DNA of 33,577 nucleotides from Pseudolabrys sp. (GCA_009694265.1 SHVM01000021.1:1-33577), one strand, 5' to 3'; numbered from the stretch's first letter, positions 1 to 7,735 are shown. Translations and numbers: made by a program. Notes: generated by a model from the sequence alone, not told the origin.

Positions 1-125
1 TAGCTCTGCTGCGATATACCGGCATCCCGGCAAGCTACAGGCGTAGGTTTGCCCTGTGCCATCGACACTTCAATCTGACGAAGCAGCGTCACAATCTGCT
101 CTGCACCAAACCTCTTCTTCGGCAT
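1..125 (-). CDS. IS3-family transposase OrfA, N-terminal part (runs off the window)
   Basis: Read on the minus strand from the ATG at 125, the first 41 codons begin MPKKRFGAEQIVTLLRQIE and continue to a segment with V-A-C-R-D-A-G-I-S-Q-Q-S-Y. This is the helix-turn-helix start of the OrfA protein of IS3-family elements, which binds the element ends and, fused to OrfB by frameshifting, forms the transposase. The rest lies left of the window, so whether the element is intact cannot be judged. Its promoter-proximal end faces right, towards the egtD remnant. The family call is from memory of the conserved N-terminus. Confidence 0.85.
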   Translation of the reverse strand, partial: MPKKRFGAEQIVTLLRQIEVSMAQGKPTPVACRDAGISQQS

Positions 126-188
126 GACCAAGCTCCTTTCCAAGCTATTCTCTCACAGCGCTTGGTCCAAAAAAGCCAGGTCAGGTCA
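1..188 (-). mobile_element. IS3-family insertion sequence, right-hand end
   Basis: The element covers the orfA start plus about 63 bp of non-coding end. Read on the minus strand, the presumed terminus starts TGACCTGACCTGG and is followed by a T-run and GGACCA. The TGA beginning is typical of IS3 terminal repeats. The boundary at 188 (or 183, since the motif repeats) is inferred from where the egtD reading frame resumes. The other terminus and the target duplication are outside the window. Confidence 0.65.
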
Positions 189-365
189 GCAGGCGAGACC
201 ATCGAGTTCCGCGCCGGTGAGACCATCCACACCGAGAACAGCTACAAATACAGCATCGAGTCGCTGGGCGCGCTGGCGCGCGGCGTCGGCTGGGAGCCGG
301 CCGGCGCGTGGACCGACGCGCGCAAATATTTCTCGATCCAGGCCTTCACGTTTTCTGGCAACTAA
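189..365 (+). pseudogene. egtD: egtD C-terminal remnant (histidine N-alpha-methyltransferase)
   Basis: About 58 codons ending in TAA at 363-365 encode AGETIHTENSYKYS and then W-E-P-A-G-A-W-T-D, ending F-S-I-Q-A-F. This is the conserved C-terminal end of EgtD, the SAM-dependent enzyme that trimethylates histidine to hercynine in ergothioneine synthesis. Full-length EgtD is about 320 residues. Here the coding sequence starts directly at the IS3 terminus, with no ribosome-binding site or proper start. The simplest reading is disruption of egtD by the insertion. The missing N-terminal part may lie on the far side of the element, outside the window. Confidence 0.8.
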
Positions 366-444
366 CCTTTCCGAACCCTCTAACCTGCGCTAAGCCTTGC
401 CCCGCGAGCAAAGCGCAAAGGCAAAAAGCAAGGGCAAGACATTC

Positions 445-1323
445 ATGAAGATCGCCGGCTTTGAAGCAAAGAATGGCGTGCGGCTGGGCATGGTCGAGGG
501 CGACAATGTCATCGACGTGCAGGCGGTGGACGCGAGCGCGCCCTCCGATCTCGGCGAATTTTTGCGCCGCGGCAATGGCGATCTGAAGCCGCTCGTCGAT
601 CTAGCCAAAAAAGCGCCGGCCTCCGCGCGCATCCCGCTCGCCGGACTGAAATACGCGTTCCCGGTCGCACGCCCCGGAAAAATCATCTGCCTCGGGCTGA
701 ATTATCTCGACCACGTCAAGGAAGGCCCGCAGCGCGACAACATACCCAAATTCATCAGTATCTTCTTTCGTGTGATGACATCGATGGTGCCGCATCTGGC
801 GCCGATTATACGGCCGCGCGCTTCCATCCAGCTCGACTACGAAGCGGAAATGGTGGCGATCGTGGGCAAGCGCGCCAAGCATTTGACCATGGAAAATGCG
901 ATCGATTGCATCGCCGGCTATTCCTGCGGCAACGAAGGCTCGGTGCGCGAATTCCAGCGCCACACCACGCAGTGGGGCATGGGCAAGAATTTCGACCGCA
1001 CCGGCGGCTTCGGGCCGTGGATGGTGAGCGCCGACGAGCTGCCGGCGGGCGGCAAAGGCTTGAAGATCGAGAGCCGGCTCAACGGCAAAACCATGCAATC
1101 CGACAACACCGCGAACTTGATGTTCCCGCTGGCGGAGACCCTGGTCTATGTCACCAAGGGCATGACGCTGGAGCCGGGCGACGTCATTTTCACCGGCACG
1201 CCGTCCGGCGTCGGCCATGCGCGCAAGCCCGATCCGGTCTGGATGAAGCCGGGCGATGTCTGCGAGATTGAGGTCGAGGGCGTAGGCCAGCTGCGCAATC
1301 CGATCGAGGACGAGAAAGCCTAA
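445..1323 (+). CDS. Fumarylacetoacetate hydrolase (FAH) family protein
   Basis: The 292-residue protein has the FAH fold: GKIICLGLNYLDH (79-90), the acidic metal-site stretch DYEAEM (E133, E135), a G-Y-S-x-x-N-E-G-S-V-R-E segment (159-169) and GDVIFTGTPSGVG near the C-terminus. Family members cleave C-C bonds in 2,4-diketo acids such as fumarylpyruvate or acylpyruvates, or act as isomerases/hydratases in meta-cleavage routes. With a gentisate-dioxygenase-like gene at 6250, a fumarylpyruvate or maleylpyruvate hydrolase role is plausible but inferred. The usual Asp third metal ligand is Glu here (E164). The ATG at 445 was preferred over an upstream TTG at 397 because the family's usual beginning, MKIAGFE, starts there; an AGGG lies about 13 bases upstream. 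Confidence 0.88.
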   Translation: MKIAGFEAKNGVRLGMVEGDNVIDVQAVDASAPSDLGEFLRRGNGDLKPLVDLAKKAPASARIPLAGLKYAFPVARPGKIICLGLNYLDHVKEGPQRDNIPKFISIFFRVMTSMVPHLAPIIRPRASIQLDYEAEMVAIVGKRAKHLTMENAIDCIAGYSCGNEGSVREFQRHTTQWGMGKNFDRTGGFGPWMVSADELPAGGKGLKIESRLNGKTMQSDNTANLMFPLAETLVYVTKGMTLEPGDVIFTGTPSGVGHARKPDPVWMKPGDVCEIEVEGVGQLRNPIEDEKA

Positions 1324-1423
1324 GGGACCCCAGTTGACAATGCATCACCTGGGCGCGTTCCCTAAGCGATAATAACAAGCGCACCCCGTGGGGGAGGTGC
1401 GCCAATCAGCGGGGAGGATCATC

Positions 1424-2392
1424 TTGAAACGCGCAACAATCGCGGCGGCCTTTGCTGCCGGAATTATGTTGACGGCCGCGGCTTCGGCGGCGGAATGGCC
1501 CGCCGACAAGCCGGTCCGTGTGCTGATTGGATTCGGCGCCGGTGGTGGAACCGACGTGGCCACCCGCATCCTTGCCGACGGTCTATCGGAGAATTTGGGC
1601 CAGCAATTCGTCGTCGAAAATAAGCCCGGCGCCGGCGGCACCATTGCCGGCGGGCTGGTCGCCAAGGCGTCGAATGACGGTTACACCGCGCTCGCCATCA
1701 GCATGGGCCATTCGGTATCCGCGGTCATGGTCAAGGCGGTGCCCTACGACCCGGTGAAGGATTTTGCGCCGGTCGGCATATTCACCAATTCCGCCTTCGT
1801 CGTCGCGGTGCCTAAAAATTCTCCGGCAACCGACATCAAGAGCCTTATCGCCTACGTCAACAAGCAGCCCGGCAAGCTGAACTATTCCACGGTCGGGCTG
1901 GGTTCGACCCAGCATCTGATCGCCGAGGATTTGCGCCAACGCACCTCGATGAACGCGCAGGCGGTTTCCTACCGCACGAGCGGCGAGGTGGTCAGCGCAC
2001 TGCTGCGGGGCGACGCGGCTTTTGCCATTGAACTCTTCCACTCCATTCGCGGCCAAGTGGATTCGGGCGATCTGCGTTTGATCGCCGTGGCCACGCCGAA
2101 GCGCTGGCCGGCAATTCCGAATGTGCCGACGTTGGCGGAAGGCGGCGTCGCAGGAATTGGCTACCTCGGCTGGTATGGGCTGGCGTTTCCGGCCGGCACG
2201 CCGCAACCGATCGTCGACAAGCTTCACAAGGCGATGCGGGATGTATTGGCCAAAGATGCCGTCAAGAAGCGGCTCGATGGGGTCGGCGCGGTCGCCAACT
2301 TGTCGTCGCCGGCGGAATTCCGCAAAGCCATTGAGTCCGACATCAAGGCTTTCCAGGCGGTCGCCAAGGCGGCTGGCCTCGAAGCCAAATAG
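1424..2392 (+). CDS. Tripartite tricarboxylate transporter (TctC/Bug) substrate-binding protein
   Basis: The 322-residue protein opens with a signal peptide (basic start, then AAAFAAGIMLTAAASAA) and mature W-P-x-x-K-P-V-R. It then shows FGAGGGTDVATRI, VVENKPGAGG and the P-x-D-P-V-K-D-F-x-P-V-G segment of Bug-type periplasmic receptors. These bind small carboxylates and deliver them to TctAB permeases. Neither tctA nor tctB is in the window, so it is an orphan receptor, common in this family. The TTG at 1424 is chosen because GGGGAGG (1411-1417) sits about 6 bases upstream and the signal peptide begins there. The gene follows the FAH gene by 100 bp in the same direction. Confidence 0.9.
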   Translation: MKRATIAAAFAAGIMLTAAASAAEWPADKPVRVLIGFGAGGGTDVATRILADGLSENLGQQFVVENKPGAGGTIAGGLVAKASNDGYTALAISMGHSVSAVMVKAVPYDPVKDFAPVGIFTNSAFVVAVPKNSPATDIKSLIAYVNKQPGKLNYSTVGLGSTQHLIAEDLRQRTSMNAQAVSYRTSGEVVSALLRGDAAFAIELFHSIRGQVDSGDLRLIAVATPKRWPAIPNVPTLAEGGVAGIGYLGWYGLAFPAGTPQPIVDKLHKAMRDVLAKDAVKKRLDGVGAVANLSSPAEFRKAIESDIKAFQAVAKAAGLEAK

Positions 2393-2397
2393 CGCTT

Positions 2398-2430
2398 CGG
2401 CGGCTGCCCGAAAAGATCGGGCAGCCGCCG
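2398..2430 (+). terminator. Hairpin after the TctC gene, probable terminator
   Basis: CGGCGGCTGCCCG (2398-2410) and its exact complement (2418-2430) form a 13-bp stem with a 7-base loop, starting 5 bases after the TctC stop codon. Only a short T-run follows (CTGTTTCAC), so termination may be partial and the flavin reductase gene could be read through. Confidence 0.65.
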
Positions 2431-2461
2431 CTGTTTCACAAACACCAACTCGAGGAATGAA

Positions 2462-3028
2462 ATGGCCGACAAGTTAAACGTGCTGGTGATCTGCGGATCG
2501 CTGCGCAAGGGTTCGTTCAATGCTTCGGTGGGGCGGGCATTGCCGGCATTGGCGCCGCCGGAACTGGCTCTGACGCCGGCGCCGTCCTTCGCCAATTTCC
2601 CGCTCTACAATGCCGACACCCACGCGGCGTCCGGCGCGCCGGCCGATGTAGAGGCCTGGGCCGGAGCCATCCGCGCCGCCGACGGCGTCATCATCGTTTC
2701 GCCGGAATACAACTGGTCGATCCCCGGCGGGTTGAAGAACGCCATCGACTGGATGTCGCGGCTCAAAGACATTCCGTTCAAGGACAAGCCCATTGCCTTG
2801 CAGTCGGCGTCCGGCGGCCAGGTCGGCGGCGCCCGCATGCAGTATCACTTGCGCATGACGCTGACCGCGATCGACGCGCAGATGTTTGGTAAGCCGGAGG
2901 TGTTCGTGAACTTCGCCGCCAAGAAGGTCGACGAGAAAACCGGCGAGCTGACCGACGAGCCGGTGAAGGACATCATTAAGCAGCAGCTCGCGGCGTTTGC
3001 GAAGTTCATCAAGCGGGTGAAGGTGTAG
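2462..3028 (+). CDS. NAD(P)H-dependent FMN reductase (flavodoxin-like)
   Basis: The 188-residue protein has the flavin-phosphate loop GSLRKGSFN (12-20) and the signature SPEYNWSIPGGLKNAIDW typical of NADPH-dependent FMN/quinone/chromate reductases. These reduce FMN, quinones or azo compounds with NAD(P)H and work as flavodoxin-fold dimers in the cytoplasm. The ATG at 2462 has GAGGAATGAA just upstream. It may supply reduced flavin or detoxify quinones for the surrounding aromatic-degradation genes, but that link rests on location only. Length is normal for the family. Confidence 0.88.
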   Translation: MADKLNVLVICGSLRKGSFNASVGRALPALAPPELALTPAPSFANFPLYNADTHAASGAPADVEAWAGAIRAADGVIIVSPEYNWSIPGGLKNAIDWMSRLKDIPFKDKPIALQSASGGQVGGARMQYHLRMTLTAIDAQMFGKPEVFVNFAAKKVDEKTGELTDEPVKDIIKQQLAAFAKFIKRVKV

Positions 3029-3046
3029 GCACGCGCACTTTTCCGC

Positions 3047-3137
3047 CCTCATCCTGAGGAGCAGCCGAAGGCTGCGTCTCGAAGGATGGGGCGGTCCCAT
3101 GGTTCGAGACGGCGCTTCGCGCCTCCTCACCATGAGG
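3047..3137. repeat. Dispersed palindromic intergenic repeat (rhizobial type)
   Basis: The segment opens CCTCATCCTGAGGAG and closes with CTCCTCACCATGAGG. The two ~43-base arms are near inverted copies joined by a short centre. Each arm is itself a hairpin (CATCC with GGATG on the left, CCATG with CATGG on the right) with a small inner stem. The left and right arms differ by paired changes that keep the stems. It fills the gap between the convergent flavin reductase and OYE genes. A related copy lies at 11371-11521. Confidence 0.75.
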
Positions 3138-3148
3138 CCGAGAAAGGT

Positions 3149-4264
3149 CTACCCCGCCGGCTGCGCGCGCTTGGGAAACAATTGCGGCCGCAGCTTGGGA
3201 TGGCCGGCCATGGTCTTGGGCGCGTAAGGCGTCTCGGCGCCGAGCTCCTCGGCCGCATGCCAGGCCCAGCGCGGATCCCAGATCGCGGCGCGCGCGAGAC
3301 ACACCAGATCGGCCTTGCCGGAAGCGACGATGTCCTCGGCCTGCTGGTAGCCGGCGATCAGGCCGACGGTCATGGTGGCGATGCCGCTTTCCTTTTTCAC
3401 CTTCTCGGCGAACGGCACTTGATAGCCGGCGGCAAGCGGGATTTTCTGCTTGGGATCGAGCCCGCCGGTCGACACGTCCATATAGTCCATGCCGCGCTTT
3501 TTCAGCTCTTTCGCCAGCACGACGGTTTCCTCCGGTGTCCAGCCGCCGTCGACCCAATCGGTGGCGGAGACGCGCATGCCGATCGGCTTTGCCTCCGGCC
3601 ATACGGCGCGCACCGCCTCGTACATCTCGATGGCAAAGCGCATGCGATTTTCCAGCGAGCCGCCATATTCGTCGGTACGCTTGTTGGAGAGCGGCGACAG
3701 AAATTGATGGGCGAGATAGCCGTGCGCGCCGTGCAACTCGATCACGTCATAGCCGATGCGCTCGACGCGTTTGGCAGCGGCGGCAAATTCGCCGATGCAA
3801 CGCTTGATGTCGTCCTTGGTCATGGCGTGCGGCACGGCCCAGCCGGTGTCGTAGGGAATGGCCGATGGCGCTTCCGGGGTCCATGCGTCCGGCCCTTCAA
3901 GAATCGGCTTGCCGCCGGCGGCGGGCGGGGTGGTTGGCGCCTTGCGTCCGGCATGGGCGAGCTGCACACCGAGCTTGGCCACGCCATATTGGCGGCAGAA
4001 CTCGTAGACGCGCTTAAGCGCCGCTTCGTTCTCATCCGAATACATGCCGGCGCATTTCGGCGAGATGCGGCCCTGCGGATTGACGTTGGTCATCTCGCAC
4101 ATCACCAGTCCGGCGGCGCCGAGCGACATATTGCCGAGATGCATCAAATGCCAATCGTTGGCCGAGCCGTTGGTGGAATTGTACTGGCACATCGGCGAGA
4201 CCACGACGCGGTTCGGCAGGGTGAGACCGCGCAGCGTGAGCGGAGAGAACAAAACGCTAGCCAT
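3149..4264 (-). CDS. Old yellow enzyme family NADH:flavin oxidoreductase (YqjM-like)
   Basis: The 371-residue TIM-barrel protein begins SPLTLRGLTLPNRVVVSPMCQY. Its Cys26 matches the position of the redox-tuning cysteine of YqjM. QLAHAGRKA, HGAHGYLAHQFLSPLSN and TDEYGGSLENR follow in family order, with the His pair that binds the substrate carbonyl. Such enzymes bind FMN and reduce activated C=C bonds of enones with NAD(P)H. It is the last gene of a minus-strand run (NTF2-like, DoxX-like, OYE) with gaps of 33 and 27 bp, so co-transcription is likely. An AAGGA sits about 9 bases before the ATG. The physiological substrate is not evident. Confidence 0.92.
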   Translation of the reverse strand: MASVLFSPLTLRGLTLPNRVVVSPMCQYNSTNGSANDWHLMHLGNMSLGAAGLVMCEMTNVNPQGRISPKCAGMYSDENEAALKRVYEFCRQYGVAKLGVQLAHAGRKAPTTPPAAGGKPILEGPDAWTPEAPSAIPYDTGWAVPHAMTKDDIKRCIGEFAAAAKRVERIGYDVIELHGAHGYLAHQFLSPLSNKRTDEYGGSLENRMRFAIEMYEAVRAVWPEAKPIGMRVSATDWVDGGWTPEETVVLAKELKKRGMDYMDVSTGGLDPKQKIPLAAGYQVPFAEKVKKESGIATMTVGLIAGYQQAEDIVASGKADLVCLARAAIWDPRWAWHAAEELGAETPYAPKTMAGHPKLRPQLFPKRAQPAG

Positions 4265-4291
4265 TGATCGGATTCCTTTTCAGTGAAGTTT

Positions 4292-4675
4292 TCAGATGCC
4301 GGCATGGTACGCGTGCATCGCGACCACGAGACAACAGATCGCCCAGAACACGCAATATTCGATGCCGCCGATCACCCAGATCCAGCTCTTGGTGACCTTG
4401 TAGGTCGCGGCAGCGGCAACCAGCAGATGCACGAAGGCGATAACCGCGACATATTGGGTGTAGATACCGAACAACAGGCAGGTCGCCAGCACGGTCTCGA
4501 TGCAGCCCGCGACATACATCCAGGTGGCCGGCGGCTTGAAGCCGGCCTTGACGAAAAACCCGAGCGTCGCCGGCACCGTGATCTTGCCGACGATATGCGG
4601 CACGAAGAACAGCGCGCAGATGATGCGCAGAATATTGAATTCGTTGAGCAGGTTGAATTTGTCGGCTAACGACAT
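4292..4675 (-). CDS. DoxX-like small integral membrane protein
   Basis: The 127-residue protein has four predicted membrane segments (roughly 13-33, 48-68, 72-92 and 100-120), with the loop PATLGFFVKAGFKPPATW between the first two, the pattern of DoxX/DoxD-like families. Members are linked to quinone-coupled redox systems or have no known role; nothing here identifies a substrate. It sits between the NTF2-like and OYE genes in the same orientation, with an AAGGGGAG ribosome site 4 bases before the start. Membership in this run suggests a part in transport or redox coupling for the pathway, which is inference. Confidence 0.7.
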   Translation of the reverse strand: MSLADKFNLLNEFNILRIICALFFVPHIVGKITVPATLGFFVKAGFKPPATWMYVAGCIETVLATCLLFGIYTQYVAVIAFVHLLVAAAATYKVTKSWIWVIGGIEYCVFWAICCLVVAMHAYHAGI

Positions 4676-4708
4676 TCGGCTCCCCTTAGCGCTTGGTCAT
4701 GTGCATTA

Positions 4709-5308
4709 TCACAGCTTCTTGCCTTTGAGCCATGCCTCGCCTTTGGCGTAGAGCGCATCGAGCGCCGGCCCGTCGAGGCCGGGCATGTCGGTTTTCACCT
4801 TGTAGCCGATCCTGGTCTGCAAATAAGCCAAGTGGCGGTAGCCTTCCGGAAACTGCGCCAGCAGGTTTTGGTCGAGCACAAGCTTGGCCGACGGATCGAG
4901 CGGATCGAGCCGGTCTTTTTCGTAAGCCAGGCGGCGCAGCACGATGCCCCAGCGAGATTTGCGCGTTTCGATGAAGTCGTAGAAACGCCCGGTGCACACC
5001 ACGTCGCACATCACGCCGTCGACTTTGGCGCGCTGCGAGATCGTCATCTTGCTCTGCGCGATGGCGCGCTTACCCTTGATGTCGATGCTCATCCCGCCGA
5101 GCATATGCATGAGGCGCACGCCACGGTCGTAGCCTTCCTGGCTGACCTTGATGAATTCTTCGAAGCTGCCCTGGAACCAGGTCGCCCACATCTGGCCGTC
5201 CGCGTGCCAGACGGTGCGGAATCGGTCCCACTGGCGCGCGTCGCGCCAGAGTACCCAGTTCTCGATCAGCGCGCGGATCGCCACGCGGTCGGCGTTATCG
5301 CTCGGCAT
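4709..5308 (-). CDS. NTF2-like (SnoaL-type) protein
   Basis: The 199-residue protein has the N-terminal helix and cone-shaped barrel pattern of SnoaL-like/NTF2 proteins: R-A-L-I-E-N-W, D-x-R-Q-W-D-R-F, W-H-A-D-G, then later R-F-Y-D-F and W-G-I-V-L-R-R. The superfamily includes small dehydratases, isomerases and the small subunits of ring-hydroxylating dioxygenases. About 60 residues beyond the usual domain form a C-terminal tail rich in charged residues. It is the first gene of the minus-strand run and is divergent from the SDR gene, with a 69-bp shared promoter region. Enzyme activity cannot be assigned. Confidence 0.75.
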   Translation of the reverse strand: MPSDNADRVAIRALIENWVLWRDARQWDRFRTVWHADGQMWATWFQGSFEEFIKVSQEGYDRGVRLMHMLGGMSIDIKGKRAIAQSKMTISQRAKVDGVMCDVVCTGRFYDFIETRKSRWGIVLRRLAYEKDRLDPLDPSAKLVLDQNLLAQFPEGYRHLAYLQTRIGYKVKTDMPGLDGPALDALYAKGEAWLKGKKL

Positions 5309-5377
5309 AGGTCACCCTCTCGGCTTTGTGTTTCATAGCTGATATGGAGTTGGCCGTCATCGGCCGGGAGACTAAGA

Positions 5378-6157
5378 ATGCCAAAGCTTGGACCGGGAAG
5401 GCTCGAGGGAAAAACCGCGCTCGTCACCGGCGGGGCCAAGGGCATCGGTCGGCATTATTCACAGGCGCTCGCCGCCGAAGGCGCGCGCGTGATGATCGCC
5501 GACATCGCCGACGGCAAGGCCCTGACCGCGGAAATCGCCGGTCGCCACGGCGCGGATAGCGTGGCAAGCCACAAGTTCGATGTCAGCGACGAGAAGGCGG
5601 TCAAGCACCTAGTGGCGCAAACCATCGAGTGCTTCGGCCAGATCGACGTGCTGGTCAACAATGCCGCGCTCTATTCCACGCTCACGCCCCGCGAGTTCAC
5701 CGCATGGGACACCGAGCTGTGGGACCGTGTCATGGCGATCAACGTGCGCGGGCCTTATCTGATGGTGCGCCATGTCGCGCCGCACATGATGGAGCGGCGC
5801 AGCGGCAAGATCATCAACATCGCCTCCGGCGCCGCCTACAAGGGCGTGCCGCGCATGCTGCCCTATGTTACTTCCAAGGGCGCCATGCTGGCCTTCACCC
5901 GCGCGCTGTCGCGCGAACTCGGCGCTTACGGCATCGCCGTCAATTCGCTGTCGCCCGGCTATGTGCTGAGCGACACCGGGCTGGAGAACAGCGCCCATGT
6001 GGAAGACGAGCGCATTCCGGTGCGCAACAGCCGCGCCTTCAAGCGCGACGCCTATCCGGAAGACCTGCTCGGCACGCTGGTGTATCTCGCCTCGAGCGAC
6101 AGCGATTTTGTCACCGGCCAGTCGATCGTGGTGGACGGCGGATCGGTCAATAACTGA
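5378..6157 (+). CDS. Short-chain dehydrogenase/reductase (SDR)
   Basis: The 259-residue classical SDR has a cofactor-binding TGGAKGIG (17-24), NNAA (94-97), a catalytic Ser150 and Y163-x-x-x-K167, then the C-terminal G-Q-S-I-V-V-D-G-G typical of glucose-1-dehydrogenase/FabG-like members. The acidic residue in ADIAD after the second beta strand points to NAD(H) preference. It lies 92 bp upstream of the gentisate-dioxygenase-like gene in the same direction and probably shares its transcript. It could oxidise an alcohol or dihydrodiol on the way to the ring-cleavage substrate; that role is inferred. Confidence 0.92.
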   Translation: MPKLGPGRLEGKTALVTGGAKGIGRHYSQALAAEGARVMIADIADGKALTAEIAGRHGADSVASHKFDVSDEKAVKHLVAQTIECFGQIDVLVNNAALYSTLTPREFTAWDTELWDRVMAINVRGPYLMVRHVAPHMMERRSGKIINIASGAAYKGVPRMLPYVTSKGAMLAFTRALSRELGAYGIAVNSLSPGYVLSDTGLENSAHVEDERIPVRNSRAFKRDAYPEDLLGTLVYLASSDSDFVTGQSIVVDGGSVNN

Positions 6158-6249
6158 TCGGCGCTTTTTGCGGCCTTTTGGCCCCTGTTGCCGGGTGCGA
6201 TCAGTCACTATTGTAAGGCTCAAGCGATCGAATATCCCAGGAGGAAACG

Positions 6250-7332
6250 ATGGACGCCGCCACGGCCCCGGTCACCAAGAACGAGAGCAAGAAGGCCGCG
6301 AAATACGACGGCAGCGCAAACCCGGTGCGCGCGGAGTATTACGAACGCATTTCCCAGCGCGACATGACGCCGCTGTGGGAGGTGCTGAAATATCTCGTCA
6401 CCAAGCAGCCGGTCACCCAATGCGTGCCGGCGATCTGGCACTTCGACGACGTCAAGCCGCTGGTCGAGGAGGCCGGCCGTCTGCTCACCACCGAGGAAGC
6501 GGAACGGCGCGTGCTGGTGCTGGAAAATCCGGCGCTGCGCGGCCAATCGCGCATCACAAACTCGCTCTATGCCGGCCTGCAACTGATCCTGCCGGGCGAG
6601 GTCGCCAGCGCGCATCGCCACACCGCGTCCGCCATCCGGCTCATCCTCGACGGCGACGGCGCCTATACCCAAGTCGATGGCGAAAAGACCATCATGAAAT
6701 ACGGCGACTTCGTCTTGACGCCGAATTGGACCGCGCACGACCACGGCAACGAATCCAAGCAGGCCATGATCTGGCTCGACGTGCTCGATGTGCCGACGGT
6801 GAATTTTTTTGAGACGGCGTTTTCCGAGCATCTCGATTCCGCCATACAAAACACCGCCCGCGTCGATAACGATTCGCTCTGGCGGTTTGGCTCCAGCGTT
6901 CTGCCGGACGGCGCCGACACCTCCATGATCCGCTCGCCGGTCATCAACTACGCCTATGAGCGCGTGCGGCCGATTTTGGATCGCATGAAAAAAACTGGCG
7001 ATTCCGACAAGCATCATGGGCACCGGCTGCGCTACGCCAATCCGTTCAATGGCGGCTGGTCGGGGCCCACCATGGGCGCGTATCTCTCCCTGCTGCCCAA
7101 GGGTTTCAAGGGCGAGCCCTACCGTTCGACCGACGGCACTATCTTCGCGTGCCTGGAAGGCAAGGGCGTAACCAAGGTGGACGGGCAAACCATCGAATGG
7201 GGGCCGCGCGACGTTTTCGTGCTGCCGACCTGGGAGCCCTATTCGCACCATGCTTTGAGCGAAGTCGTGCTGTTCTCGATTTCCGACCGGCCGGCGCAGG
7301 AAGCGCTCGGCCTCTGGCGGGAAGGGAATTAG
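6250..7332 (+). CDS. Gentisate 1,2-dioxygenase-like bicupin protein
   Basis: The 360-residue protein has two cupin domains. The first carries PGEVASAHRHTASAIR (H122, H124) and TPNWTAHDHGN (H163, H165), the ferrous-iron ligands of the gentisate / 1-hydroxy-2-naphthoate / salicylate dioxygenase family. These enzymes open the aromatic ring between carboxyl- and hydroxyl-bearing carbons to give maleylpyruvate-type products. The C-terminal cupin (about 260-350) keeps W-G-P-R-D-V-F-V-L-P-T-W but lacks a full metal site, as is usual. A strong AGGAGG ends 7 bases before the ATG. The FAH hydrolase at 445 could act downstream. No maleylpyruvate isomerase is visible. The exact substrate is not settled by sequence. 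Confidence 0.87.
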   Translation: MDAATAPVTKNESKKAAKYDGSANPVRAEYYERISQRDMTPLWEVLKYLVTKQPVTQCVPAIWHFDDVKPLVEEAGRLLTTEEAERRVLVLENPALRGQSRITNSLYAGLQLILPGEVASAHRHTASAIRLILDGDGAYTQVDGEKTIMKYGDFVLTPNWTAHDHGNESKQAMIWLDVLDVPTVNFFETAFSEHLDSAIQNTARVDNDSLWRFGSSVLPDGADTSMIRSPVINYAYERVRPILDRMKKTGDSDKHHGHRLRYANPFNGGWSGPTMGAYLSLLPKGFKGEPYRSTDGTIFACLEGKGVTKVDGQTIEWGPRDVFVLPTWEPYSHHALSEVVLFSISDRPAQEALGLWREGN

Positions 7333-7339
7333 AGCCTTC

Positions 7340-7735
7340 TCAATAAGGCATCGCCACCACTTCGGCCGCCTTGCCCTGCCGGTGCAGGGCGCGCTGGCGC
7401 ATCCAATCGATCGTCAGCACGATGACCGCGGCGGTGACGCCGGCGGCGTTGAACCAGATCGCGTCTTGGAACGTCTCCGGCGGCAACACCACCACGAGCG
7501 CGACCGCGGCGTAGACGATGCGGCCGATCCAGTTGAGCGGCGCCAAGGAAAAGCCGACAGCGGCAACAGTGCCAAGATAAATGCCGAACGTCACCCGGCT
7601 GAAATTGAACACGATCTCGGTCCAGCTGCCATCCATCAGCAGACTCGGCGTCAGCACGAATAGAAACGGCAGGATGAACGTGCTCCACCCGACCACGCAT
7701 GCGATCCAGCCGGTGGTCCAGCCGTCGGTGCGCGC
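7340..7735 (-). pseudogene. TRAP transporter fused permease, C-terminal remnant
   Basis: About 131 codons ending at TGA (7342-7340) match the last membrane segments of fused 4TM/12TM TRAP permeases: T-D-G-W-T-T-G-W-I-A-C, then FILPFLFVLTPSLLM, G-S-W-T-E-I-V and two more hydrophobic stretches. Full proteins are 600-850 residues, so at least four fifths are missing. Similarity fades near 7735, and a plus-strand hydrolase fragment begins there. An internal GTG at 7696 would give a 118-residue peptide, but no good ribosome site is seen. It is best read as a decayed remnant tail-to-tail with the dioxygenase gene, which ends 7 bases away. Confidence 0.7.

Noticed and set aside
1334-1373. TTGACA and GATAAT before the TctC gene as a promoter
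   Set aside because: The spacing is about 28 bases, far outside the 16-18 expected for a sigma-70 promoter.
3086-4267. 393-codon plus-strand open frame
   Set aside because: It lies wholly opposite the OYE gene, which has full family motifs. The frame is low-complexity His/Arg/Gly sequence typical of GC-rich antisense.
5344-5375. GGCCG-N4-CGGCC before the SDR gene as an operator
   Set aside because: It is only a 5-bp pair in GC-rich sequence, with no known regulator nearby.
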